A stretch of 62,720 bases of DNA. Source: Flammula alnicola (lineage: Eukaryota > Basidiomycota > Agaricomycetes > Agaricales > Strophariaceae). Both the position numbers and the translations under genes were made by a program. The notes beneath the pieces were generated by a model, which was not told the origin of the DNA, did not search any database, and was given only the letters and a program-made list of their open reading frames with translations. Shown here one piece after another: positions 44,063 through 55,689 of this stretch. Within the stretch, counting starts at the first letter, position 1. The number at the start of each line of letters is the position of its first letter. The stretch spans positions 1 through 62,720 of the forward strand of contig JADNRV010000283.1 in NCBI GenBank assembly GCA_015499995.1, written 5' to 3'.

Positions 44063-47000
44063 TCAGGCTGGTTGGTAGCAGGATTGCCATGACCGCCCAT
44101 GGGCAAAATTACTGAGGTCAAGTTCGGTGGCAGTTATGCCAATCAAGTGCTTAGTTCTGAGACGGAAAAGTCCAGGAAGACATACATGTGGAACCCATAG
44201 CAATAGTTTAGCTTGTGGGCCCAAGATCCACCCGTCTTCCTGGATTTTGATGCAATCTCTCCAATCACCGGTGATGTCAGGAGCATTTTCAAAGAGGGAA
44301 TGTGATTGAGACAATGCATGGCTTGGATTAGAGGAAAAATGAATTCCTGGTATTATGAGTGGAGCTGATTCCATGGTGGCAGCATAAGTATGTCCTTCGA
44401 GCGTTGCAATTATAGCTTTGCCCGTCTCTGCATCCCAGATGCGGATCGCGTTGTCGCGCGAGCCCGAGATGATGTGCTTGCCATCTGGCGAAAATGCGAC
44501 GGAGGTGACCCCATGTGTGTGCCCTTCCAGGAGCATAGCCACCGCTCTGCCGGTCTCTGCATCCCAGATGCGGATCGTCTTGTCGCGCGAGCCCGAGATG
44601 ATGCGCTTGCCATCTGGTGAAAATGCAACGGAGGTGACCCAGTCTGTGTGCCCTTCCAGGGGCACAGCCACCGCTTCGCCGGTCTCTGCATCCCAGATGT
44701 GGATCATGTTGTCACGCGAGCCCGAGATGATGCGCCTGCTGTCTAGTGAAAATGCGATGGAGGTGACTGTGTCTGTGTGCGCTTTGAGGGGCACAGCCAC
44801 CGTTTCACCGGTCTCTGCATCCCAGATGCGGATCGTCTCGTCGTCCGAGCCCGAGATGATGCGCTTGCTGTCTGGTGAAAATGCGATGGAGATGACCGAG
44901 TTTGTGTGCCCTTTGAGGGGCACAGCCAACGCTTCGCCGGTCTCTGCATCCCAGATGCGGATCGTCTTGTCATGCGAGCCCGAGATGATGCGCTTGCCGT
45001 CTGGTGAAAATGCGACGGAGGTGACTGATGATGTGTGCCCTTTGAGGGGCACAGCCACCACTTCACCAGTCTCTGCATCCCAGATGCGGATCGTGTTGTC
45101 GCCCGAGCCTGAGATGATGCGCTTGCTGTCTGGTGAGAATGCGACAGAGGAGACCCAGTTTGTGTGTCCTAGTAACATGCTCTGGCATGTTGGCCAGGTG
45201 GTGATACCCCCAGAAGCGATACATATAGCTTGAGGAAACTTTGCTGCAAATTTTCTATATATAATAGAACCTTCTGGTGCAAATGGGAGTGCAGATAGGT
45301 ACAGGTGCGGTGTGCTTTGCGAGATCATGCCTCCGAACATGCGCACAAACTTTTGAGCATCTGTTGCCAAGTCGAGGATATCTCTGCATTGATCATGAGC
45401 CTATATATTGCCAATTGTCAATATGGAATCCAAGATGGTAAAATTGCATGAGAGGACGCACAGTGCTCCATTTCATGACAGAAGATAATGCAGGAGCAGC
45501 AATCGGAACTGATTTTATGAGACTCAAAACTTCGATCCAGAACAGAAGTTGCTGATTGTAAAATTCTCTGACTTGATTTGCAATTTTTGAATCAAATCCT
45601 GTTGCTTCGACATGAGTAGCCCAATATCGACAGGAATAGGAAACCGCGGGGGAGATTGATCGTTTGATTCGTTCAGCTAAGTCAGGGACCTCCGAATTGA
45701 GCAGATAGGAGCTTTCCAAGCCACATATGTTGAAACGAAGTTCTGCCTTCATAACCTGAAGCGAAGAAACCGCGAGGTCATTCCTGTGCAATGAAGTATC
45801 GATGTAGAAGGCTGTGCTCCGTGAGCGATCTGTGAGGTAGTCATGGAAGGAGGAATGGAGAGGTCGGATAGGAACGGAGTGGCTGGTGATACCGCTCAAA
45901 AGTGATCCCATGTGTTTCACAACGGAGCCAATGTCGTCGGCGTCAACGAGGCCGGAAGGGAAGTGCTTTCTTATCGTTGTTAAAGCATCCAAGGAAAGTG
46001 GTTCAAACAATGCAAGTATTTGGCCCATCACGGACTGGAAGACCTGCATTTCATCGTCACCATTATCAAGGAAGATTTCCCGTAAAATCGTGTCATATAA
46101 TGCATCCAATTTGGTCAGTGAACGAGTGGTCGGTGAATCAGTGGTAAGTGTGCGAAATCGGTTCTTTGGAAGGGAGAATTTGCCGCTGCCTTGGATGAAT
46201 TCACAAGCAACGAAAGCCCACTGAAAGAGCCCTTCCGATCGATCAACTAATAAACGCAATTTGTTGTTGTCGAAAAAAGTGGGATCGACCTGGGCTAATC
46301 GCGTAGAAATGTAGGTCAAGATGTCGCGGTGAATAGAAGATTTAGGGATATCATCTATGACCTTAGATATTACATGGCTGCTGCTTCCTAATGCCCTGGA
46401 TATGTCATCTAGAGTGCGCGAAGTGAGGAGGATGCGGAAGTTGGAAGGGAGCTCCCCTGCTCGGCGAGCGAGAGTGGAAAGTAAATGGCTGCGAGACTCA
46501 GCGTCACCGCTTTCATCGAGCGCCTCGATTACAAGCAAGACAGTTCCACCATCGGACAGGCGGGCGGCAGGTTTGACCAGCAAATCCTCCCATTGCTGTA
46601 TAATATCCGGCGTCGACTTGAGCCAGCTCCTCTCCCGTAGTGCGTCTGCCAATTCTCGCTTGATTCCTGGATTGTGAGAAGCCAAATCGCGAGCGATAGT
46701 GCTAAATACTTTCTCGTGACGGCGCTCAGCGAGATAGGTACGATCGAAACAAAGGCACGAGCCTAGCGCTTTGCTCTGATCAAACTTGAGAGCGATTGTG
46801 TGAGCGATGGCCGATTTGCCAGTGCCGGCAGCACCATTGAGCCAAAAGACGCGCGGAACATCCGCGCCAGTACTACGCGCCCAATGTTCAATCTCTGCGA
46901 GAATCTCTGTGCGGGTACCGGCGAGACATTGCTTCGTGGTGTTATAACCAGCGCCGTGGGCATAGACCAAACCATTCAGCTCTAGTTCGACCACCACACG

Positions 47001-47230
47001 GCGAGATGAGAAACCCATCGTGATGGAGAAGACGATTATAAAAGCTCACCAATAGCGTCAGGATCTTCATAATAGGAATGGGTAGTCTTAGCAGGAACAC
47101 TTGCCGTGTAGACACATTAGACGACTTACCACCGTCGTACTGATGAAGGTCCCTTGAACATTTGTAAAGACCGGGTTATTGATGTAAAGTCATGAGCATC
47201 GGGGAAGAACTGAGGAGCTGTCGTCGACAT
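44063..47230 (-). CDS. NACHT-WD40 STAND protein (NLR-like)
   Basis: Four exons fit in phase: 47130-47230 (ATG 47230, MSTTAPQFFPDAHDFTSI), 47050-47099, 45462-46981 and 44063-45400, joined by GTAAGT...CAAG, GTGAGC...CTAG and GTGCGT...TATAG introns, giving about 1002 residues. The NACHT domain begins near YAHGAGYNTTKQCLAGTRTE with P-loop GAAGTGKSAIAHTIA, Walker B VLLVIEALDESGD (Glu where Asp is usual at one site) and sensor-like FRILLTSRTLDD. A helical winged region with RPLHSSFHDYLTDRS follows, then DLATDAQKFVRMFGGMISQS and six WD40 repeats. The C-terminal tail (about 100 residues, ending SWQSCYQPA) has no recognised domain. Such proteins are signal-transducing ATPases that oligomerise on ligand sensing and act in fungal non-self recognition. 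The N-terminus is short (about 55 residues) with no recognised effector domain. No break is visible. Confidence 0.9.
44402..45175 (-). repeat. Six near-identical 129-bp WD40-repeat units
   Basis: Each unit encodes GHTxxVxSVAFSPDGKRIISG followed by SxDxTIRIWDAETGEAVAV and PLK/PLE or similar, 43 residues per unit. Differences concentrate at the residues after GHT (NW, SS, NS, DT, DW, HG) and after SGS (G, H, D, R), surface positions known to vary in high-identity fungal WD40 NLRs. A seventh, broken start (EGHTYAATMES) follows. The plus-strand 271-aa ORF over the same bases (44418-45233) is a mirror of the repeats. Confidence 0.9.
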
Positions 47231-47439
47231 GGAGAGCTTAGCTGTTCGTATGGTTGAAATGTAGGATTTCAAGGAATGCAGGAAGATGATCAGTTGCGGT
47301 ACTATGTAGTAGCGGTCGAGATGATCAAGAATCGATGTGACGTCTGTGTGACTCTCCCGAAATTTGCTGTCAGACGTGCGCGTGACCATCCTCTATACTC
47401 TGCACTCTCTTACTCCCAACCTCTTGATCCGCTCATAAT

Positions 47440-50110
47440 GCCAACCATACCACATAACAACCCCCATCATCGGACACCTGGACTCCCTGCCCACTGGAGA
47501 CCTATTCGCTCGCTACAGACGCCTTAAAGCCAGGATGCCGGGATGTACACTCCCTAGCTGGACGGACGAACATGCTGTGAAGACCTAAAAGCTCTTCGGG
47601 CTCTCTTGGAGGAGAAGTTGGAGTGAAACTGGTGTTTGTGATATCTTCAGCGGCGGTTCCAGGTATGTTATCCAATTTTTGCGCTGGATATGTAAAAGTG
47701 GGACTTATATCCTCCTCTTTCCAGCGCAACCTCTTCGCAAAGTACATCTACAAATCCCACTACCAGGCTGGTACTCCATAACCAACGAGGCTTCCTCATC
47801 AACGTTCAACGTTCACTCCCAAGCCTCTAAGGGCCTCTTCTTGAAATAGAGTATCGAGAATTGAGCTTCCAACAACCAGCAAGGAAAATTCACCACCCTA
47901 GCCATCTGCATATTCAATCCACAGAGCTCCGCTCTAACCCTCTCGCACCCAACCATACTTACACCATCGTCTACTTCTGACCGGCCAATCCTCGAAAAGA
48001 CTTATTCTTCCATGACGAATTAGTGGAGCTCCGCGCTTCTAGCCTCCACTGTCCTTCGCTGGAGCGGTGGCTTATACAGCTCCTGGTATGGTACGTTTCT
48101 TCGTCTCTTGGTTTCGTTTGTTTTCAGTCGTTAATTCAATCTTCAACCTTTTCAGACTACTACTCTCAGCAGAACCAGAACAAGTCGCTCTCGTCCTCCG
48201 ATTCGGCCTTGAGGATGCCTCTGCCTCCACCGCCTTTTTCATCTTCATCGACTTGGTCAGCGACTTCAACAGCTTCAACCACGTCATCCGCAACGCCACA
48301 CCTCTCCATCGTCATTTTCTCATCTTTCTCGTTATCGATACCCATACACCCTCATCATCAAGTGCACCACCCCCCGTCGTCCCGCTAATATTTTCGCCAA
48401 CCCTTCCTCCTCTCGCCCGCTCTCCTCTCTCACAACCCCAATCGCCGTCGCTGATGGGAGGGGGAAGTAAGGAATGATCCGCTGAGAGCACGGAGCACTC
48501 GCCTTCGCCTTTGGGGGTGGCTGATAAGGAGCTTGCGTCACCTTCTCATCTGAACAGGAGGTCGAAGACGCTTGCATCCATCTCTATCTACGGCTGGCGA
48601 TCTGCTTCGGGAGAATTTCAACCTTCGATTTCAATTGCAGTGCCCATGTCGACGCTGGACCTTCGGCTCGGGTCGCCCCTCGTCACCAGAGCACGAAGAT
48701 AAAGCGATCGCAGCCACATTCGAGTTACACCACGATGCGGTTCAAGATGACTGCGCCTATCGCCATCAAGATGCATCGCGCCCGATCGCTTCGTCTGCGC
48801 GACTTAATAAAGCAGACGAGGGCGTTGAGATACAAGATGTGATTCGGAGGATGCTGCGATTCGTGTCGAATTGCCTCCGCCTACGGTCTGGCCTATGGCT
48901 GACTCCACACCAACATCTTCGATTATTTCAACAGTCGAATCTACGTTCATTGAACCCGCCCCTTGAATGAAGACGAGTCGCCCCCAGTCATTCCTCAGCT
49001 CGAGCCATCACGTCAAATGGCATCGATCGCTCTCATATAGCCTCAAGCACCACTTCATTCGAACTACCGCCAGCACGGGCACCAACACCACCGCCAGCGG
49101 CCCCTCCCAAAGTCAAGCTCTCTTCGTGGGATTTCTTTTAGCAAGAAGCGGCAGGAAGAGATGGAGGCGACAAGACATGCAGCCTCCCATTGACGTTGGT
49201 TCCGATTTCGAGGACGAGGATGTGGGTTCGGGTGGTGGGGGTGCTGGCTGACAATTCGATGGAAGTGTGGACGAGAAGGAGTAGGAGTGGTCGAAGCAGT
49301 CAAGGTGGACGAGTTGGACGTACAGGAAAAGACGAAGCTGGATGCAGACGCCGGTCGAGAATACCCCGTCGTCGAGGTCGAAACGCCAACTACTGTGTCT
49401 TCCTTGCCACAAGGTAGTTGAAACGACGACTAGGTCATCAGAGGTGAAGACAAGGACGTCGAGATGGCCCACCCTGTCGAATCACATTTAAGGCCCAGAG
49501 TCTTCACTACAGCAGCAACGCCCATCATCAATGGGTACCATCCACTATCACTCCCTTCCTCTTCTCTCTCTTTCGCCTTCGGGTCAAACCCTCCGAACAC
49601 GCGAGACGAAACAAGAACTCGTCGAAGCATCACCTCTCCTCTGCGAGATATGGCCAAATTCCATCGCCCGCCCGCATTGAATGCCTCTCCTGGTACGCTC
49701 CGCCTATTGCGGGCGTATGTAGGAAAATCGATATGCTATGCTCCTGTGTTTTTCCTGCGCTCGCCTTGAAGGTCGTTCTTCAGTGTTGTAGGCCGACTGT
49801 GGCTTTCATTATGCGCTACATAGACAAGAAGAGATTTCCATTACTTACCCCACTAAATTTCTCGCGTCAAGCTGTTGTGACGAGAGTGAGCCCATCGACA
49901 TATTTGACCCCGAGTACAATACCCTTGTCAGACCGCATCTTCAGGTTTGTTGTCGTTTTGTCTTTTCATTATATGATGGGCTGACGTTCTTTGAACTTGC
50001 TAGTATATTGAATTGGCAGCTGCAAGAGAGCTATTTGAGTTCAAGGCGAGCAGCCGAGGATCACTGACATTTGGATTGTAGCTGATGTTGTGGTCATTTC
50101 TGGACCATGG
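47440..50110 (+). pseudogene. Decayed multi-exon gene of unknown family
   Basis: Coding-like pieces with spliceable junctions run left to right: HLDSLPTGDLFARYRRLKAR near 47480; a GTATGT...CCAG intron to NLFAKYIYKSHYQAG near 47710; a GTACGT...TCAG intron to LLLSAEPEQVALVLRFGLED then AFFIFIDLVSDFNSFNHVIR near 48160-48300; VEAVKVDELDVQEKTKLDAD near 49290; and CDESEPIDIFDPEYNTLVRP near 49880. A GTTTGT...CTAG intron leads to YIELAAARELFEFKASSRGS near 50015. Several stops (PQGS*NDD*VIRGED near 49410, LFLK*SIENLA near 47850) and at least two frame changes interrupt it. Family not recognised. Confidence 0.45.
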
Positions 50111-50279
50111 AGAATAAAGGAACGTCAAGGCGCTGGAGAACATGTTGGATCCGATTTAATCAAGGCTCCGGAGATGCGTACGGGCGAGAATCCTTTTTAC
50201 CTTTACTCGATTCTCTTGAGACAGGAAACATCCGCTATCTTATCTTTATCCATAACCACGAGGTCACCCCCTCAAATTT

Positions 50280-50640
50280 GATATGAAGTTTATGTTTTTG
50301 TCGTCTCTTCTTTCGCTGTATCATAGTCTTGAGAATACAAAGTAGATTCATAAACAGGAAATATTGACAGCATAACAAGTAGCTAATGAGGTCTATGGCT
50401 CGAACTCAGTCGCTCTCACTTTTTTGGCACTTGATTTGCGTCAAAATGTGGGTACTATTATTGTAGAGCCCTACAGCGGACGTTCAAACGTTCACCTCTC
50501 GAACTGTCCAGGAAAATGTCGATCCACGACATAGGAATACGTGCACTGCAAACCGAAAGTGCTTCATGTTTTTCTGCTTTGGTTGACATCCGTTTTCTGT
50601 TTGACATCATCCTATTTCACTGCTCCCCAACTCAAGCTTT
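50280..50640. other. Intergenic stretch between two converging pseudogenes
   Basis: No gene seen. AT-rich near 50290-50400. The plus-strand relic ends before it and the minus-strand antiporter relic ends just after it. Confidence 0.35.
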
Positions 50641-53310
50641 TTGCTCATCTCTCCTTTTCCAAGACCCCACCAACGCACCAACACCAAGCGCACCACCCAC
50701 GGTACTGATAAGGATCGTCCATAATCATGATGACAAACAGCTCTTCATCTGCGATCCGCGTTGTAATTGTAGTGGTCGTGGCGCTGGTATCAGAAGTTGA
50801 CCTAGACGTTGTTGAAACGGTGGGACTGAGCAACAACGGCCTGGAAAGCTGTGCGATGATGAGCGCGATCTCGCCGCGTGCGACCATACCAAGCCTGAGA
50901 AGGAGGCGGAGCACAGGCGCGTGCGTTCGTTTGGGGTGTTGGAGGCTGGGTTATTCTCTATATCATGATTGATATTCTTGTCGGCGGAGGACGATGGAGA
51001 TGCTTGCTTGGGGCCTTGTTGGTTAACACGATCGGGATGGAGATTCCGCGGGCCAGGCACAACGTTAATGAGGAGTGGACCAGATTGACGGCGAAAAGAA
51101 GACAGCGGAGATGATGAAGAGGGTGTGGTTGACAATGATGCTGGCGAGAGCGAGGCTTCCGTGTGGTCGTCTACCTACCTCTTTCTCGCTGTGGGTGACC
51201 ATGGCTCGCTCCTCCCCATACCCACGTTCGACCTGCCTAGGCCTACGAGTCGTATCCTCCGCTAGGCTTTCCTGCGCATTTACATTGACTTTCGGTTCGA
51301 GCTTTAACTCTGAGCTCGCGTTCAAGTCGGGCATTGGATCGAATAAGCTCTTGCCAATTTCTTCATCTCCATCGTGGCCACGTTCCTTTGTCTTGGTGGC
51401 ATTCCATTCGTACCTGCCCTCGTCCGCATATTCGCTGTTTCTGCCTCGATTGTGATCTCGGTGTGCAGCCCACAGACTCCATCTAAGCTTCTCTAGCCAT
51501 GCTTCGGACATAGAGATACGACCATATATTCCGCCTCTCCGTCTATCCATCCTCCAGATTTGCGTCCTTAGCCCCATCAACCCCCTTTCTGGCTAGTCCT
51601 CTTCCTCGCACCGTATCCTTGAGCTCTGGCCATACAAGCATCCACACCCCGACCGCCATCTTCGCCAGCACCATCAGCAAGGCATACACCAACCCGTGCC
51701 ATACCACCCGGTGCGAAGCTTTGCCCTGTATGACTGTCGCATCTCCCGTTCCTGTAAAATTACATTTGCAGGCGGTCAGCTATAAGTAAGGTAAGATCCA
51801 AGAAATAAAATTACATGCCAGAAGAAGGGAATTTGTTAATAACGATCTGCACCGCGTTTGGATGCGTTGTGGACATTGCTTTGACGGACAACGCCACCCC
51901 GATGGAGGCGAAGAAGAGTGGATCAAGCAGATGTGTGAGTATAGGCTGTAGATAAGCTACGAAAGCGTCGTGGGCGGGTTTTCTATGCTCTTAGTAGTCT
52001 TGATCTTTGCTCCTCCATTATCTTGGTCGGTCGCCCGGACGGGAGGAGCAACGATGGCGTCTTTGAGGCCCGAAACTTCTCTAGATGATTTATCTTCTTC
52101 TCCATCTGCTACATCCTCCAACCAACCAACGCATTCCCTGAATAACTCGCTAGTGCCATACCCCGAACCCGCTACAAAAGCCATCAAGGTAATGGCGACA
52201 GCAACGAGAAAAAACTTCGGGGGTAGAGTGGTTGGCGTTGGGTAGTGGTGCGCACTGGAGGTTGAGGTATCGACGTCGAGGTCGAAGACAGATCAAGAAG
52301 AGAACCACGGCAGCTGAGACCCAGAGGCTTCTGAACCCTCTCCCATATGTCCCTCCTATATAATCTAACCGCCTTTCTAAGCCCCATTGCCACAACTGGA
52401 GTCCCAAACCCAAACACGATTGAGACGAGTATTGGGTGCACGACAGTCGGCCACTGTATGCTGGCACCATCTCCGACTCGGCTTGAGTCAGTCCAGGTAT
52501 TATCCTTGCGATGACGAGGCCCAGCACAACGTCCAAGAGCGCTGCATAAACGAGGGCGCAGCCTATGCATGTGCGTCTCAGGTCCATGTCCGTGAAATTT
52601 CTGGTGTTCTTCTCCTTTTCTCGTCCAAAACCCGACTTCGCCGTCGTCGAGGTCCAGGTGCCAAAAGCACCAGAGTTGTCCTCAATGAAGTCGACGAAAG
52701 TGAGGCCCCACAGGCAAACGCCTGCAGACCGCTATACCCATAGACGCCCATGTCCAGCCCCATGGTCAGTGCTACGTGCAGGAGAACGCCCGTCAATGCT
52801 GCGACACTGCTCAACGCGTTGTCTCGCATTAATTTTAAGGAGGCCGCACCAGGGATACCCCCGCCTCGAATATCAGTAGGAGAAGACCGAGGTAGCCGAT
52901 GTCGATCAGGGTGCGTTGGGTGGATGTTAAGAGAATAATGGATGTTAAGAGAATAGATGCGGATGTTATGGAGGACTCCAAGAGAGCGCCCAATAGGAGG
53001 GGGAGGAGCAGTGTTAGAGCGGGGTTCAGGGTATATGATGCCTTTGCTGACGATTTCGTCGAAGAGACGGAGTCGGAAGCGGTGACGGTGCCATCATATG
53101 GGTCGCTTGCTAAACGCACATCCCGAGAGCTGAAACTGTGCGTCGACACTGGGAATGAATTCGATAACAAGATAGGCAGTGCTAGAAGTACGAGGTACGT
53201 TGCCAGGGAGAGCAACGTGGGCAATGTCGGAGGCGTGTATGGCACTTGTGCGGAGGTTGGGATCGTCGTTGTTAATGAAATTTCTGAGGAATATGAATGG
53301 GACATGGTTT
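50640..53310 (-). pseudogene. CPA2-type Na+/H+ or K+/H+ antiporter, multiply frameshifted
   Basis: Membrane segments of a cation:proton antiporter appear in order on the minus strand but in changing frames. They are PTLLSLATYLVLLALPILLS (53240) and TLIDIGYLGLLLLIFEAG (52870); LSSVAALTGVLLHVALTMGL then GYSGLQAFACGASLSSTSLR (52810-52680); VYAALLDVVLGLVIARIIPG (52540) and PILVSIVFGFGTPVVAMGLR (52430); ITLMAFVAGSGYGTSELFRE (52190); and LTHLLDPLFFASIGVALSV (51910). A hydrophilic loop (51300-51580) follows, then GMVARGEIALIIAQLSRPLL (50890) and ILISTVGGALGVGALVGSWK (50700). The order fits the family including the ARGE motif near the last helices. Frame changes near 52840, 52590, 52480 and 50705 have no splice sites, so it is not functional. 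Confidence 0.75.
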
Positions 53311-53730
53311 GGATAAGAAATATAAATCCAAGTCGTGCTTTCCATTCCGCCTATAGCTTGATGTCGCCTAGGCGGAGGGGATGGTCTGTACTCTTCTTGA
53401 GAACAGGTATCGTTGAGGAGGCCGTTGGACTGAAGTTGGCCTTTGACTTTCGAATTTAGGCTTTCGAATTTAGGGGTCAGGAACGAATCCACGATGAGCT
53501 TGTTGATTTCGCGCCCTTTGAGTAGCTGATTTCTCTGAACTTAGAGGGTTATTTGACAATATAATAGCAGGTGGACGTATATTTGAATTTCACGGGAGAC
53601 GACGTACACATCGTTCCTTCCAAATTACAAAACGTAGACTTCAGCCTTGGTCAACTTACAAGACGACCGAAAGTCAATAGTTGTGTTGGAGCTAGAAGTT
53701 CAAACTGAACGCCGTTTGTTCAAAGCCGAC
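53311..53730. other. Spacer before direct repeat copy B
   Basis: No gene seen. A short direct repeat CTTTCGAATTTAGG lies at 53447-53475. It may contain the former promoter of the antiporter relic. Confidence 0.3.
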
Positions 53731-54168
53731 GCCTAGATCTAGTTTTAAACGATAAATCGTCGATGAGGGGGAGTCGAGTCCACGATTGTGGTAGTATTAG
53801 TAAGAAAAGAGATTAGACTCGGTGGTGACTGGGACACAAATTCCACAACAAATCGATGGCACGTGATCAAAACGCGTCGCGTCGCGCTGTCCTACTCCGG
53901 AGGACTCAGCCAGAAATTCAGTCAAAAATCACTTTCACTTTGGCAGTCTCATAATAAGACTATGCTGTGTTGCGATAAAATTACCTTTGTCGTTTCAGTT
54001 GTAGTATCGAACGTGTCTTGGTCAAAGTTCATCATGTTCTGGTCTTTAGAATCCAATATATCCTCTTGATGTCTCGAAACAACTATTATCGCCGGACCTG
54101 AGCGCTCCAAAACCAACTCCTCACTGGAAGACATTGAAACGCTCTCTTGGAGTAACCACGACACAGTT

Positions 54169-54420
54169 TTATTGTGCAGCTGTTGAATCGGGGTACCAAA
54201 ATTGGCGCTGTCCCGATTTCGTGGCAAGGATGAGTGTCTTGTGTCCTCTTCTCCATAGGCGTACGTCCACGCGACCGTAGGTTGAATGGATAAAGGAGGC
54301 CTCGGGGTCGAAGAAATAGGGAACGAGCTGTGAAAGGGCGTTGGCAAACAGAGACGCGTACTGTTTGATGTCGACTGTCGTCGGATCTATCCAAGGTATA
54401 ATGCATTCCGGGCCTTTCAC
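54169..54420 (-). CDS. Unknown short ORF, copy B (83 aa)
   Basis: It reads MKGPECIIPWIDPTTVDI, then QLVPYFFDPEASFIHSTYG and LWRRGHKTLILATKSGQRQF. It lies downstream of the crotonase gene on the same strand. The copy A counterpart is broken by a 58-bp deletion. The ORF may be the 3' remnant of a larger gene, since no matching upstream exon is visible. Function unknown. Confidence 0.35.
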   Translation of the reverse strand: MKGPECIIPWIDPTTVDIKQYASLFANALSQLVPYFFDPEASFIHSTYGRVDVRLWRRGHKTLILATKSGQRQFWYPDSTAAQ

Positions 54421-54494
54421 CTTTAGTCAAAGATTGCTCGCGGCGCTCGCAATAAAGTGCGAAATAAAGTTAATCACGAATAGATTGACGGATC

Positions 54495-55643
54495 CTAGAG
54501 CTTCGACAGCTTTGTCTGTAGAGTCAAAGGCGAAAATTTGGGCTTTTCTTTCTTAGCCGTTGCCTGCAGTTGGTCGGTAATGTCCTATAACCAGGTGCAG
54601 GTATCAAAATCAAGAGAACAAAAAAAATGAAAGAAATGGCACCAACGTTCGTCATGAGGGCGGCTGCATTCCATGCACCTGTATACGCCAAATTCTCAGG
54701 GACACTGGGGCCTATCATTAAGTGGAGGAACGGTTAAGATTACGGACGAACATAGTACCTGTGATCCCGCGAATGGGTAATGAGATGCTTCGAGCCCGTA
54801 ACTGCCACGGGACTCTTTCCAGCAATGAACCTGGCAAGCCCAAGAGCCTCCTTCACGACCTCATCCCGGCCACCCTGCACGACCTTTGACACCAGGCCCA
54901 GCCTTTCAGCTTCAGCGGCTGAGAATGGACGTGCGGTGTACGTGAGTTCGCGCACGAGAGAGTGGTTCCCTGTGGTCTTCGGCAGGAACGCCAGCGAGCC
55001 AATGCCAGGTGCGAGGCCGATGCCGACTTCCTGTGGACGATGGCAATTAAACGAGGCTAACCAACGTGAAAGAGAAGCGCACCTTGATAGCGAAGCTCGT
55101 GTTGGAGGCGGCGTAACGAATATCACAAGCTGCGATCAGGTCGACACCGAGTCCGATGACGTGCCCGTGCACAGCAGCGATGACGGGAAATGGTGCACGC
55201 TCGGGGGCACCGAGGGCGCTTTGGAATGAAAGGATCATCTTTCGTTTTTGTAGAGATGTGCGAGCGTTGTCCAAGATGGTTTTTGAGCCGAGATCAGCGG
55301 CGTCGCTTACTGAGAGAAATGCATTGGATTGATGGAACCTGAGGTAGTCCAACGAATATGAGACGTACGGTCAAGCCCAGCAGAGAAAACGTTGGGAAAA
55401 CTCGAGGACACAACAGCTGCCCGGACATCGTATCCATCTTCCTGTAGGGCATCGAAAAGCTTGCCGTAAGCAATCCAGAACTCCCTGCAAAACGCATTCA
55501 CCGGTGTTCTGCGTGCATAACATTGTCAGCTAGGATATATGGAAGAGGAAGGAAACTTAGGAAAGACACCTGGTCAATTCAATGTGCAAAACGTGAGGGA
55601 AAGGCTCAGAGACTTGGAGCCATTTTGAGGAATACTGTGACAT
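54495..55643 (-). CDS. Peroxisomal crotonase, dienoyl-CoA isomerase-like (copy B)
   Basis: Six exons as in copy A, ATG at 55643, C-terminus KPKFSPLTLQTKLSKL with the SKL peroxisomal signal. Exons 2-3 read TPVNAFCREFWIAYGKLFDA, VSSSFPNVFSAGLD and LSDAADLGSKTILDNARTSL; the exon 3 start is closer to the family norm than in copy A. The catalytic region is as in copy A (CDIRYAA, KEVGIGLAPGIG), so the Asp-to-Gly change predates the duplication. Every intron keeps GT and AG. Both copies appear intact, so gene dosage rather than replacement is suggested. Exact reaction uncertain: a plain hydratase or an inactive homologue cannot be excluded. Confidence 0.85.
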
Positions 55644-55689
55644 TCCTGATTATGAGGATGTCCGTGAAGTCTCTTGAAATGTAGCGTGC

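Noticed and set aside
44402..45175. Regularly spaced 129-bp repeats resembling a CRISPR array
   Set aside because: The repeats are coding WD40 units without spacers, in a eukaryotic gene.
44418..45233. 271-aa plus-strand ORF opposite the WD40 repeats
   Set aside because: It is the mirror of a 129-bp in-frame repeat; its length follows from the repeat having no stops on that strand. No start context or homology is seen.
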